Shown: positions 26,705-34,866 of the stretch, one piece after another
Numbering within the stretch: the first letter of the stretch is position 1
Layout of the letters: the number at the start of each line of letters is the position of its first letter
Origin: Streptomyces uncialis
Lineage (GTDB): Bacteria > Actinomycetota > Actinomycetes > Streptomycetales > Streptomycetaceae
DNA: 64,000 nt
Reading direction: 5' to 3'
Assembly (NCBI RefSeq): GCF_001905345.1
Contig: NZ_LFBV01000001.1
Coordinates: 1,499,321-1,563,320 of the forward strand
The notes under the pieces: model-generated
Told to the model about the DNA's origin: nothing
What the model saw: the letters and a program-made list of their open reading frames with translations, nothing else
Database searches by the model: none
Translations under genes and position numbers: made by a program

Positions 26705-28003
26705 TCAGAAGTACGTGCGGATGTAGTCCGTGACCGTGCCGTCCGCCTCGACGAGGGGGATCAGCTGCCACTTGTCGAAGGACGTGCAGGGGTGCGAGAG
26801 GCCGAGCGAGATCCAGTCGCCCACCCGCAGATCCGCGTCCCCGGTGGTGGACACCCAGCCGTGCTGGTCCGACAGGGACGTGACGCGCACCCCGGTCGCC
26901 GGACGCTCCACCCCGTCGCGGCGCACGGTCTGCGCCACGGGCAGATCGAGGTCGTACGCGGCGTCCCGCTTGCCCGCGTTGGTGAACGCCTGCTCGGGGG
27001 AGGGGCGGGACACCACCTGCGTCCACAGCCGGAACGCCGGGTGCAGGGCGCCCTCCTCGGGGACCCGGTTGAACGGGGTGAGGTGCTTGTAGTGGCCGTC
27101 GTCATGGGAGACGTACGCCCCCGAGCGCAGCAGCTTGAGCGTGGGCGCGGAGAGTTCCGGGAGCTCGGCGAAGACATCGGCGACCGCGTCGAACCAGGCG
27201 CTGCCGCCCGCGCTCACCACGATCTCGGGCACTCCGGCGAAGCGGCCCGCCGCGTCGAAGGCGACGGCCAGCGCGGTCAGGCGGCGCAGCCAGGCGCGGA
27301 CCCGCTCGGGGTCGGCGTCCGGGACCTCGCCCTCGTAGCCCGCGACCCCGACCAGCCGCAGGGTGTCCGTGGCGGCGACGGCGTCCGCGATCGCCGCGCA
27401 CTCGGCCTCGGTGCGGGCTCCGGTGCGGGCGCCCTCGCCCGCGCCCAGCTCCACGACGACGTCCAGCGGGCGGGCGCAGCCGCGCAGCGCCTCGTCCATG
27501 AGGCGGACCGCGTCGACGGAGTCGGCGTAGCAGACGAAGGTGAAGTCCGGGTCGGCGGCGAGCTCGGCGGCCAGCCAGGCCAGGGCGGCGGCGTCGACCA
27601 GCTCGTTGGCGAGGAAGATCCGCCGTACCCCGAAGGCGCGGGCCACCCGTACCTGGTGCGGGACGGCGAGGGTGACGCCCCACGCGCCGCGCTCGATCTG
27701 CCGGGCGAAGAGCTGGGGGGCCATCGAGGTCTTGCCGTGCGGGGCGAACGCGAGACCGTGGCGCGCGGCGTACGACTCCATCAGCGCGAGATTGTGCTCC
27801 AGTCGCTCGGCGGAGAGGGCGAGGACGGGGGTGGTGAAACCGCCGGTGAAGAGGTTGCGCCGCTGGGCGGTGAGCTCCCCGACGGTCAGCCCGTCGGCGT
27901 CCGGGGGGAGCGCCTTGAAGCGGTGGTCGACACGTTCGCCGCGGAGCGCGGCGACGGCGGGGTGGGGTGTCGTGGTCTGCGCGGCGTCGTCGGCGGCGGC
28001 CAT
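26705..28003 (-). CDS. D-serine deaminase-like PLP enzyme (DSD1/D-threonine aldolase fold)
   Basis: A 432-residue enzyme of the alanine-racemase N-terminal fold. The PLP lysine is in FAPHGKTSMAP (Lys91). The C-terminal zinc site typical of D-serine dehydratase and D-threonine aldolase is present as LSHPCTSFDKW (His404, Cys406). The expected reaction is loss of ammonia from a D-hydroxyamino acid, giving a reactive enamine. The ATG at 28001-28003 follows GGGAG; the frame runs 24 codons further, over the putative operator, and that start is less likely. It is divergent from the kinase-IclR-ridA operon. RidA in that operon would clear the enamine product. Confidence 0.85.
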   Translation of the reverse strand: MAAADDAAQTTTPHPAVAALRGERVDHRFKALPPDADGLTVGELTAQRRNLFTGGFTTPVLALSAERLEHNLALMESYAARHGLAFAPHGKTSMAPQLFARQIERGAWGVTLAVPHQVRVARAFGVRRIFLANELVDAAALAWLAAELAADPDFTFVCYADSVDAVRLMDEALRGCARPLDVVVELGAGEGARTGARTEAECAAIADAVAATDTLRLVGVAGYEGEVPDADPERVRAWLRRLTALAVAFDAAGRFAGVPEIVVSAGGSAWFDAVADVFAELPELSAPTLKLLRSGAYVSHDDGHYKHLTPFNRVPEEGALHPAFRLWTQVVSRPSPEQAFTNAGKRDAAYDLDLPVAQTVRRDGVERPATGVRVTSLSDQHGWVSTTGDADLRVGDWISLGLSHPCTSFDKWQLIPLVEADGTVTDYIRTYF

Positions 28004-28060
28004 GAGGTCTCCCGGGGTCGGGGCGAGGGTGCCAGGGGTCTGCGGCGTCCAGTCTGCACA

Positions 28061-28096
28061 TTGCGACATGTGCAACGCTCATTGCGTATGTCGCAG
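28061..28096. promoter_or_regulatory. Inverted pair of 15-bp sites, candidate IclR operator
   Basis: TTGCGACATGTGCAA (28061-28075) on the plus strand and CTGCGACATACGCAA (28082-28096 read on the minus strand) agree at 12 of 15 positions and face each other six bases apart. They sit between the divergent deaminase and kinase-iclR transcripts. IclR-type proteins bind such dyads as dimers or tetramers, so one site pair could control both directions. Confidence 0.5.
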
Positions 28097-28194
28097 ACAG
28101 GTGTCTAACATCCGAGCCGACGCCCGGTCAACGGAGCCGGACACCCCACGGCCGGCCGACGACCGGCCGACGACCAGCGAGGAGCCCCACCGTC

Positions 28195-29337
28195 GTGACC
28201 GCACCCGGAGCCGAGACGCCCCGAGCCACCACCGAGCCCGCCGCCCCCGGGACCGGCACCCCGGTACGGCACGACGACGGCGGGCGGCCCGAGGTCGTCA
28301 CCCTCGGGGAGTCGATGGTCACCTTCCTCCCCACGGTCCCCGGACCGCTCGCGGACGTACCCGCCTTCGAACGCGGCATCGGCGGCGCCGAGTCCAATCT
28401 CGCCTGCACCCTCGCCCGCGCCGGTCACCGCGTCCGCTGGATCAGCCGGGTCGGCGAGGACGGCTTCGGCACCCACCTCGTACGCGCCATCGCCGCCTGC
28501 GGCGTCGACACCGGCGGGGTGCGCCACGACGACCGCAGGCCCACCGGGATCTACTTCCGCACCGCCGGGGAACGCGCCGTCCGCAAGGACGAACGCGCCG
28601 CCGCCGAGGCCGCCCCGCTCGCCGAGGTCGTCTACTACCGCGCCGGATCGGCCGCCTCCGCGATGTCCCCCGCCACCATGGACGTCCCGGCCCTCCTCGC
28701 CGGGCGGATCCTCCATGTCTCCGGGATCACCGCCGCCCTCTCCGCCGGCTGCCTCGCCCTGCTGCGCGAGGTCACCGCGCCCCGCCCCGGACGCCCCCTC
28801 GTCTCCTTCGACGTCAACTACCGGGTCAGCCTGTGGCCGGACGCCGCCGAGGCCGGGGACGTGCTCCGCGTCCTCGCCGACGCCAGCGACCTCGTCTTCG
28901 TCGGCGAGGACGAGGCCGCCGTCGCCTGGGGCGTCACCGGCGGACCCGAGGCCATCCGCGCCGCCCTGCCGAAACCCGCGCTCGTCGTCGTCAAACAGGG
29001 CGCCCACGGAGCCGTCGCGCTCGGCGCCGACGGCTCCCGCGACTTCGTGCCCGCCCTCACCGTCGACGTGGTCGCCCCCGTCGGCGCGGGCGACGCCTTC
29101 GCCGCCGGATTCCTCTCCGCCACCCTGCGCGCGCTGCCCGTCCGCGACCGGCTCCGCCACGGACATCTGATGGCCGCCGCCGCCCTCACCGTCCCCGGCG
29201 ACCTCGCCGTCCCCCCGTCCCGCGAGCGCGCCGACCGGCTCGCGGCACTCGACGACACCGCGTGGGGCACACTGCGACTCGGCCCCGGCTGGACCGACGC
29301 CGACCCCAGGGCCCAGGAGGAGGTACCCACCAGATGA
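28195..29337 (+). CDS. PfkB-family sugar kinase, 2-dehydro-3-deoxygluconokinase-like
   Basis: A 380-residue ribokinase/PfkB kinase. It has VTLGESMVTFLP at the front, GGAESNLACTLARAG (substrate site), and signature 2 APVGAGDAFAAGFL with the catalytic Asp300. This matches the KDG kinase group, which makes 2-keto-3-deoxy-6-phosphogluconate. The GTG at 28195 follows AGGAG; the first 30 residues are a variable Ala/Thr/Pro-rich extension. It overlaps the iclR start by four bases (ATGA), so the two are coupled. A GntP permease downstream would import the sugar acid or a D-amino acid. Confidence 0.82.
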   Translation: MTAPGAETPRATTEPAAPGTGTPVRHDDGGRPEVVTLGESMVTFLPTVPGPLADVPAFERGIGGAESNLACTLARAGHRVRWISRVGEDGFGTHLVRAIAACGVDTGGVRHDDRRPTGIYFRTAGERAVRKDERAAAEAAPLAEVVYYRAGSAASAMSPATMDVPALLAGRILHVSGITAALSAGCLALLREVTAPRPGRPLVSFDVNYRVSLWPDAAEAGDVLRVLADASDLVFVGEDEAAVAWGVTGGPEAIRAALPKPALVVVKQGAHGAVALGADGSRDFVPALTVDVVAPVGAGDAFAAGFLSATLRALPVRDRLRHGHLMAAAALTVPGDLAVPPSRERADRLAALDDTAWGTLRLGPGWTDADPRAQEEVPTR

Positions 29338-30140
29338 GCCAGACCGTCGACCGCGCGCTGTCGATCCTGCCGCTGCTCGCCGAAGGACCCGCCGATCTCG
29401 GCAAGGTCGCGAACCGGCTGGGCGTCCACAAGTCCACCGCGCTGCGGCTGCTGCGCACCCTCCACGAGCACGGGCTCGTCTACCGGCAGTCCGACCAGCG
29501 CTACCGGCTCGGCGCCCGGCTGTTTGCGCTCGCCCAGGAAGCCGTCGAGAACCTCGACGTACGCGAGATCGCCCACCCCCACCTCGTCGCCCTCAACGAG
29601 AAGATCGGCCACACGGTCCATCTCGCCGTCCACGAGGAGAACGAGGTCCTCTACATCGACAAGGTCGAGAGCCGCTACCCGGTACGGATGTACTCGCGCA
29701 TCGGCAAACCCGTCGCGCTCACCGTCGCCGCCGTCGCCAAACTCCTGCTCTCCGACCTCCCCGAGAACGAGCGGCGCGCCATCGCCGAGAAGCTCGACTA
29801 CCCCATGTACACGGCCCGTTCGACCCCGAGCGCCGCCGCCTTCCTCCGGGAACTGGCGGCCGTCCGCGAACAGGGCTGGGCCACCGACCTCGGTGGCCAC
29901 GAGGAGTCCATCAACTGCGTCGGCGCGCCCGTCCGGGGCGCCGACGGACGGGTCGTCGCCGCGATGTCGGTGTCCGCGCCGAACGTCGTCGTCACCGCCG
30001 ACGAACTCCTCACCCTCCTTCCCCTGGTGCGGCGCACCGCCGACGCCATCAGCCGCGAGTACTCCGGCAACCCGGCCGCCTCCGGCCCCGCCGGTGCCCA
30101 CGGCACATCCCGAACGACCCCGACCAAGGAACACCCATGA
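29334..30140 (+). CDS. IclR-family transcriptional regulator
   Basis: A 268-residue IclR regulator. The HTH is at about 1-60 (VDRALSILPLLAEGPADLG, then VHKSTALRLLRTLHEHGLV) and the effector domain follows (VHLAVHEENEVLYIDKVES, GKPVALTVAAVAKLLLS, GGHEESINCVGAPV). The ATG at 29334 overlaps the kinase stop, and the gene overlaps ridA by four bases, so kinase, iclR and ridA form one coupled operon. Family members respond to small acids such as KDG or keto acids. The paired sites at 28061-28096 are its likely target. Confidence 0.9.
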   Translation: MSQTVDRALSILPLLAEGPADLGKVANRLGVHKSTALRLLRTLHEHGLVYRQSDQRYRLGARLFALAQEAVENLDVREIAHPHLVALNEKIGHTVHLAVHEENEVLYIDKVESRYPVRMYSRIGKPVALTVAAVAKLLLSDLPENERRAIAEKLDYPMYTARSTPSAAAFLRELAAVREQGWATDLGGHEESINCVGAPVRGADGRVVAAMSVSAPNVVVTADELLTLLPLVRRTADAISREYSGNPAASGPAGAHGTSRTTPTKEHP

Positions 30141-30553
30141 CCGACACGCAGAAGACCGCACTCGTCCCCGCCACCCACACCACGCCGCCCGCGAAGTTCT
30201 CGCACGGCGTCCGCAAGGGCAACATCCTCCAGGTCGCCGGACAGGTCGGCTTCCTGCCCGCCGTCGAGGGCCGGCCCCCGACGCCCGCCGGCCCGGGTCT
30301 CAAGGAGCAGACGCTCCAGACCTTCGCCAACGTCAAGGCGATCCTGGAGGAGGGCGGCGCCTCCTGGGACGACGTGATGATGATCCGCGTCTACCTCACC
30401 GACGTCGACCACTTCGCCGAGATGAACGGCATCTACAACGCGTACTTCGAGGAGCAGGGCCTGACCCAGCCCCCCGCCGCCCGCACCACCGTCTACGTCG
30501 GCCTGCCCAAGGGCCTGCTGATCGAGATCGACGCCCTGGCCGTCCTCGGCTAG
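30137..30553 (+). CDS. RidA-family enamine/imine deaminase
   Basis: A 138-residue RidA (YjgF) protein. It keeps the conserved Arg in PAARTTVYVGLPKG and the Glu in LIEIDALAVL that bind and hydrolyse 2-aminoacrylate and other enamines to 2-oxo acids and ammonia. It overlaps iclR by four bases. In this locus it would logically finish the reaction of the D-serine-deaminase-like enzyme encoded divergently. Two strong hairpins follow. Confidence 0.9.
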   Translation: MTDTQKTALVPATHTTPPAKFSHGVRKGNILQVAGQVGFLPAVEGRPPTPAGPGLKEQTLQTFANVKAILEEGGASWDDVMMIRVYLTDVDHFAEMNGIYNAYFEEQGLTQPPAARTTVYVGLPKGLLIEIDALAVLG

Positions 30554-30564
30554 AGCCGTCCCCC

Positions 30565-30617
30565 TCCGGCGGGCCCCAGGGCCCGCCGGACCCGGTCACC
30601 GGGCCGCCGACGGCCCG
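30565..30617 (+). terminator. Tandem hairpins after ridA
   Basis: TCCGGCGGGCCC (30565-30576) and GGGCCCGCCGGA (30579-30590) pair perfectly over 12 bp, and CGGGCCG/CGGCCCG (30600-30617) form a second stem. They separate the ridA operon from gntP, which must have its own promoter within the next 200 bases. Confidence 0.6.
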
Positions 30618-30844
30618 GACCCCCGCATCGGCTCCCGCCGGTCCTCCTCGGTACCGCAGCGGCCCTGCCCGTACCGAGCCCCAGCACCGCGTACCGCACC
30701 ACGACCGGTGCGGCGCCCCGCACGGCGCCGTACCGCGATCCGCCCTGCCCGCAGCGCCGGCGGAGGCGTCCGGCAGCCCCCTGTGCACGGGGCGCACGGC
30801 GTCGTACGGCCCACCGGCGCGCCACGGAACCACGAGGACCCCTC

Positions 30845-32350
30845 ATGCACCTCCTCGCCCACCGTCCTCCCACCCTCACCCTCGCCGCCGGAGGCGACCC
30901 CGCCGCCCCCGAGACCCCCACCACCGGACTGCTGGCGCTGATACCCGGCACCGCCGGACTCCTCACCGTCGCCGCCCTCGGCATCGTGCTGCTGCTGTTC
31001 CTGATCATCAAGGTCAGGCTCCAGCCGTTCGTGGCGCTGCTCGCGGTCTCCATAGCCGTCGGCCTGTCCGCCGGGCTCTCCGTCACCCAGCTCTTCGGCA
31101 CCGTCCAGAAGTCCGACGCCGTCTCCCTCATCGAGTCCGGGATGGGCGGCACCCTCGGCCATGTCGCCATCATCATCGGCCTGGGCACCATGCTCGGCGC
31201 CATCCTGGAGGTCTCCGGCGGCGCGGAGGTGCTCGCCTCCCGGCTGCTCGGCCTCTTCGGCGAGAAGCGCGCACCGCTCGCGATGGGCCTCACCGGCGTC
31301 ATCTTCGGTATCCCCGTCTTCTTCGACGTCGGCATCTTCGTCCTCGCCCCGATCGTCTACGCGGCGGCCAAGCGCGGCGGCAAATCGATCCTGCTGTACT
31401 GCATGCCGCTGCTCGCCGGTCTCTCGATGACCCACGCCTTCCTGCCGCCGCACCCCGGCCCCGTCGCCGCCGCCGGACTCCTGCGCGTCGACCTCGGCTG
31501 GGTGATCCTGATGGGCGTCGTCGTCGGTGTACCGGCCGTCATCGCCGCCTGGGTCTACGCCGCGTGGATCGGCAAGCGGCTCTTCGTCCCCGTCCCGCAG
31601 GACATGGTCGAGGCCGCCGAGGAGTCACGGGCCGCGCTCGCCGCCGAACAGCGCGCGTCGGGGACCGTGCCCCGGGAGGAGCCCGTCCCGCTCGCCACGG
31701 TGCTCTTCATCATCGGCACCCCGCTGGTCCTCATCCTGCTGGCGACGTTCTCGTCGATCGCCTTCGACCCGTCCACGACCCGCTCGGTCGTCGAGTTCTT
31801 CGGACACCCCTTCGTCGCCCTCACCCTCGCGCTGCTGCTCGCGTACTGGCTGCTCGGGGTCCGGCGCGGCTGGTCCCGCAAGTCGCTGGAGACGGTCTCC
31901 ACGTCGTCCCTGAAGCCCGTCGGCAACATCCTGCTGGTGGTCGGCGCGGGCGGGGTCTTCGGAGCCGTCCTCAAGGGCAGCGGGGTCGCCCAGGCGCTCT
32001 CGGACACGTTCAACGACCTCGGGCTGCCCGTGATCGTGCTCGCGTATCTGATCTCGCTGGTGCTGCGGGTCGCGCAGGGCTCGGCGACCGTGGCGATCGT
32101 GACGACCGCCGGGATCGTCTGGCCGCTGATCGAGGCCGGGGACCACTCGCAGCCGTTCGTCGCGCTCGTCATCATGGCGATCTCGGCGGGCTCGATCTTC
32201 GCCTCCCACGTCAACGACGGCGGGTTCTGGATCGTGGCCAAGTACTTCGGCATCTCCGAGCGCGACACGCTGAAGTCGTGGACCGTTCTGGAGTCGGTGC
32301 TCTCCGTGGCCGGCTTCGCCGTCGCCGCCACGCTCAGCCTCTTCGTCTAG
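30845..32350 (+). CDS. GntP-family permease (gluconate/D-serine type)
   Basis: A 501-residue membrane protein with about 12-14 hydrophobic segments and GntP-family marks: GIPVFFDVGIFVLAPIVYAAAK, MTHAFLPPHPGPVAAA and, near the end, SHVNDGGFWIVAKYFG. The family imports gluconate, related sugar acids or D-serine (DsdX) with protons. The neighbourhood contains both a KDG-type kinase and D-amino-acid enzymes, so either substrate is possible. The ATG at 30845 is 291 bases past ridA. A 20-bp hairpin follows the stop. Confidence 0.88.
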   Translation: MHLLAHRPPTLTLAAGGDPAAPETPTTGLLALIPGTAGLLTVAALGIVLLLFLIIKVRLQPFVALLAVSIAVGLSAGLSVTQLFGTVQKSDAVSLIESGMGGTLGHVAIIIGLGTMLGAILEVSGGAEVLASRLLGLFGEKRAPLAMGLTGVIFGIPVFFDVGIFVLAPIVYAAAKRGGKSILLYCMPLLAGLSMTHAFLPPHPGPVAAAGLLRVDLGWVILMGVVVGVPAVIAAWVYAAWIGKRLFVPVPQDMVEAAEESRAALAAEQRASGTVPREEPVPLATVLFIIGTPLVLILLATFSSIAFDPSTTRSVVEFFGHPFVALTLALLLAYWLLGVRRGWSRKSLETVSTSSLKPVGNILLVVGAGGVFGAVLKGSGVAQALSDTFNDLGLPVIVLAYLISLVLRVAQGSATVAIVTTAGIVWPLIEAGDHSQPFVALVIMAISAGSIFASHVNDGGFWIVAKYFGISERDTLKSWTVLESVLSVAGFAVAATLSLFV

Positions 32351-32354
32351 GGCT

Positions 32355-32407
32355 GTCGTTCCCGCCCGGAAAGGCCGTACAAACGGTCCTTTCCGGGCGG
32401 GAACGAC
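32355..32407 (+). terminator. Terminator of gntP
   Basis: GTCGTTCCCGCCCGGAAAGG (32355-32374) and its perfect complement (32388-32407) form a 20-bp stem; CCGT/ACGG pairing extends it. This is one of the strongest hairpins in the window. Confidence 0.85.
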
Positions 32408-32463
32408 ACGATCGGGCACCCCGCCCATGCACGTCACAGGAATCTCGGCCATACTGCGGTGCC

Positions 32464-33216
32464 GTGGAGCAGCCCATAGGCAAGAACCCCCCGCTCGTCG
32501 ACGCCGCAGCCATCGACCCGGCGCACGTCCCCGGCCTCGCGACCCCGGTCGCGCTCACCAAACCGGGGGCGGTGGGCCGCCCTGACGGAGACGGGCGCAA
32601 GGAACCCCGGGACGAGCCGCGGGCCGTCCCCGGGGACGTGACCGACGACGACACCCCGGACGACCGCCCGGACGCCGTCCCCAAGGACACGGCCGGTACG
32701 GACGACACGGACGACCCTGACGGCACCGACGACGCCGACGGCCCGGAGGAGTCCGGGACGGCCGAGGTCCCCGACGGTCCGGTGTTCGAGGTGTCGGACC
32801 GGCGCGGCTCGATCCTCGTGGACGGGACCGGTGTCTCGTTCACCCTCGACGACCAGGCCGCCGAATGGACCTGGGACGAGATCGGCGCGGTCGAGTACAC
32901 GACGACCCGCTTCAGCCGCCGACTGACGGTATACGTCCACACCCCGGACCGCCGCTGGTACCCCAACGAGATCCAGGCGCCCGCGCGCGGCGTTCTCACG
33001 GAGTGGACCGAGCGGCTGGACGCGGCACTCGACGCGTGGTTCGAGGACGAGGAACCGCCGGCGGCCGGGACATCGGACGAGGCGAAGGACAGGTCCGCCG
33101 GTGCGACCGCCGTCGCCGTGGTGAAGGCGGTGGAACGGGCCGGGGGCGGAAAGGCCGCCGGTGGCAAGGCTGTCGGCAGCGAGCCCGGCGGCGATTCCGG
33201 GTCGTCCGGGAGCTGA
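32464..33216 (+). CDS. PH-like domain protein with acidic linker
   Basis: A 250-residue protein. The first 110 residues are Asp/Pro/Thr-rich and probably disordered. Residues about 110-200 form a beta-rich domain (FEVSDRRGSILVDGTGVSF, WTWDEIGAVEY, RRLTVYVHTPDRRWYP) ending in an amphipathic helix, as in bacterial PH-like domains. The tail is Gly/Ala/Lys-rich. The GTG at 32464 is the only sensible start; CATACT ten bases upstream would make a leaderless transcript plausible. The TGA stop lies inside the first copy of a 16-bp triple repeat. The function is not known. Confidence 0.6.
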   Translation: MEQPIGKNPPLVDAAAIDPAHVPGLATPVALTKPGAVGRPDGDGRKEPRDEPRAVPGDVTDDDTPDDRPDAVPKDTAGTDDTDDPDGTDDADGPEESGTAEVPDGPVFEVSDRRGSILVDGTGVSFTLDDQAAEWTWDEIGAVEYTTTRFSRRLTVYVHTPDRRWYPNEIQAPARGVLTEWTERLDAALDAWFEDEEPPAAGTSDEAKDRSAGATAVAVVKAVERAGGGKAAGGKAVGSEPGGDSGSSGS

Positions 33217-33260
33217 GACGGGTACGGCCTGAGACGGGTACGGCCTGAGACGGGTACGGC
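33213..33260. repeat. Three exact copies of a 16-bp unit
   Basis: CTGAGACGGGTACGGC occurs three times in a row (33213-33228, 33229-33244, 33245-33260). The first copy holds the stop codon of the upstream gene, and the third copy is part of the terminator stem. Confidence 0.9.
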
Positions 33261-33305
33261 CCCGGATCACGTACGCGGACGCGGGCGTGATCCGGGGCCG
33301 TACCC
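33252..33305. terminator. Bidirectional terminator between convergent genes
   Basis: GGGTACGGCCCCGGATCACG (33252-33271) and its exact complement (33286-33305) form a 20-bp stem with a 14-base loop, between the PH-like gene and the convergent carboxypeptidase gene. Confidence 0.85.
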
Positions 33306-33323
33306 CGTCATGTCCTCACGCCG

Positions 33324-34664
33324 TCACGCCGTGCAGTACTGCGCCTCCTTGCCGATCGTCCGGTACACGCAGTCCGACTGCTCCAGCAGCTGGAGCACCG
33401 CGTCCCGGTTGCGGCTGGTCTCGCGTTCGATGACCTCGTCGGGCGGATAGAAGCCGCCGCCGCCCGCCGAGCCCGGGTACATCTCGAAGGTGTAGCCGAA
33501 GATCTTCTGGCTGCCCCACAGCCAGTCGTCGATCGAGCCGTCGGTGATGTACAGATCGCTCGACTGCTCGGGCGTGTAGCCGTTGCTCGTGGCCATCCGG
33601 CGGCCCAGCGCGGCGAACGCGTCCCGGTCGTCCTGGGTCATCCCCGCCGCCGTGTCGCTGTACGTGTAGCCGTAGGGCCACAGCACCAGCTGGCTGTACG
33701 TGTGGAAGTCGATGCCCGTCCTGATCTGCTGACGGCCGCCGACGACCCGGCCCCGGACGAAGTCCGCGACGACCTTCACCTCGGGCGCCGACTCCGGTGC
33801 GGTGCCCCGGTAGGTGTCCGAGGCCGCCGAGCCGGAGGAGCCGCCGCAGCAGCCCCAGCGGTGGTTCCAGTTGCGGTTGAGGTCGGTGCCGACGGCCGAC
33901 GAACCGGTGTTGGGCTGGCGGTTCTTGCGCCAGCTGCGGTACGCGCCGGAGGCGATGTCGTACTCGCCGCCGTCCGGGTTGAGGTCCGGGACCAGCCAGA
34001 TCTCGCGGGAGTTGACGGCGTTGGTGATCCGGGCGTCGGAGCCGTAACCCGCGCCCAGCTCACGCAGCAGGTAGAGGGCCATCTCGACGGTGAGGTGCTC
34101 CCGCGCGTGCTGGTGGAAGGTGAGCAGTACCTCGGGCTCGTTCTCGTCCACCGCCGCGTTGTCGCTGACCTTGATCGCGACGATGTCCCGGCCCTGGTGC
34201 GACTTCCCGATCACACGCTTGGTCATCAGGGACGGGTACGCGTTCAGCCGCTGGCCGATCTCCGCGGTCATCTCGGCGTAGTTGTGGTATCGGGAGTCGG
34301 CGGGCGGGAAGTCCAGCGCCCGGACCGGCCCTTCGCCGGAGCGGTCGGGGGTGGCGCCGACCCGGGTGGGTGCGTACCCGAGGGCGCGCAGGGCCCGCAG
34401 TTCCCTCGCGCGGGCGGAGACGACGACCGTGTGGTCGCCCGCCTCGTCGATGGTGGCGCCGGTCCGGGACATGGCCGTCCGGTCGGCGGCGGTGAGATGG
34501 CCCTGGATCTCGTACTGGAGGGGCTGTTCCTGGGCGGCGGGTGCCACGGGCGGGGGTGTGCGCCCCGTGTCGGCCGTGGCGGTGAGGGGGACGGCGAGGG
34601 CTGCGGTGAGCAGGGCGGCGAGCACCGTGGTTCTGGCGCGGCGGCCGCCTGGGCCTGGTCGCAT
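33324..34664 (-). CDS. Secreted zinc carboxypeptidase, M14 family
   Basis: A 446-residue exported metallopeptidase. The ATG at 34662-34664 follows AGGAGG and opens a signal peptide ([18 protein letters not shown]). A propeptide-like region precedes the catalytic domain. The zinc ligands are His186 and Glu189 in FHQHAREH and His321 in [10 protein letters not shown]. The substrate-binding DLNRNW (Arg264) and catalytic Glu393 in YTFEMYPG are present. Members remove C-terminal residues from peptides outside the cell. Cysteines in RWGCCGG and the C-terminal DCVYR/QYC could form disulphides. A divergent Nramp-like gene follows upstream. Confidence 0.92.
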   Translation of the reverse strand: MRPGPGGRRARTTVLAALLTAALAVPLTATADTGRTPPPVAPAAQEQPLQYEIQGHLTAADRTAMSRTGATIDEAGDHTVVVSARARELRALRALGYAPTRVGATPDRSGEGPVRALDFPPADSRYHNYAEMTAEIGQRLNAYPSLMTKRVIGKSHQGRDIVAIKVSDNAAVDENEPEVLLTFHQHAREHLTVEMALYLLRELGAGYGSDARITNAVNSREIWLVPDLNPDGGEYDIASGAYRSWRKNRQPNTGSSAVGTDLNRNWNHRWGCCGGSSGSAASDTYRGTAPESAPEVKVVADFVRGRVVGGRQQIRTGIDFHTYSQLVLWPYGYTYSDTAAGMTQDDRDAFAALGRRMATSNGYTPEQSSDLYITDGSIDDWLWGSQKIFGYTFEMYPGSAGGGGFYPPDEVIERETSRNRDAVLQLLEQSDCVYRTIGKEAQYCTA

Positions 34665-34866
34665 CGGACCTCCTGGGTGGGGGGTGGTCGGACACATGGT
34701 GAAGGGCTGTCATGGCACGGTCAAGAGTGCGGGTCCGGCGGACGGTGACCCCCGGCCGGTGGGCGGGGAGACATCCGGCGGGACCCGGAAGGGGCGCGTG
34801 GGGGAGGGGTGAAGGACGCCCCGGGCGGGGTTGTGCGGGGCCCGGCGCTGCGCTTCCTTATGGGGC

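Noticed and set aside
28004..28075. Upstream TTG/ATG start for the D-serine-deaminase-like gene
   Set aside because: It would place the first codons over the inverted operator sites and lacks an RBS, whereas the ATG at 28001-28003 has GGGAG at good spacing.
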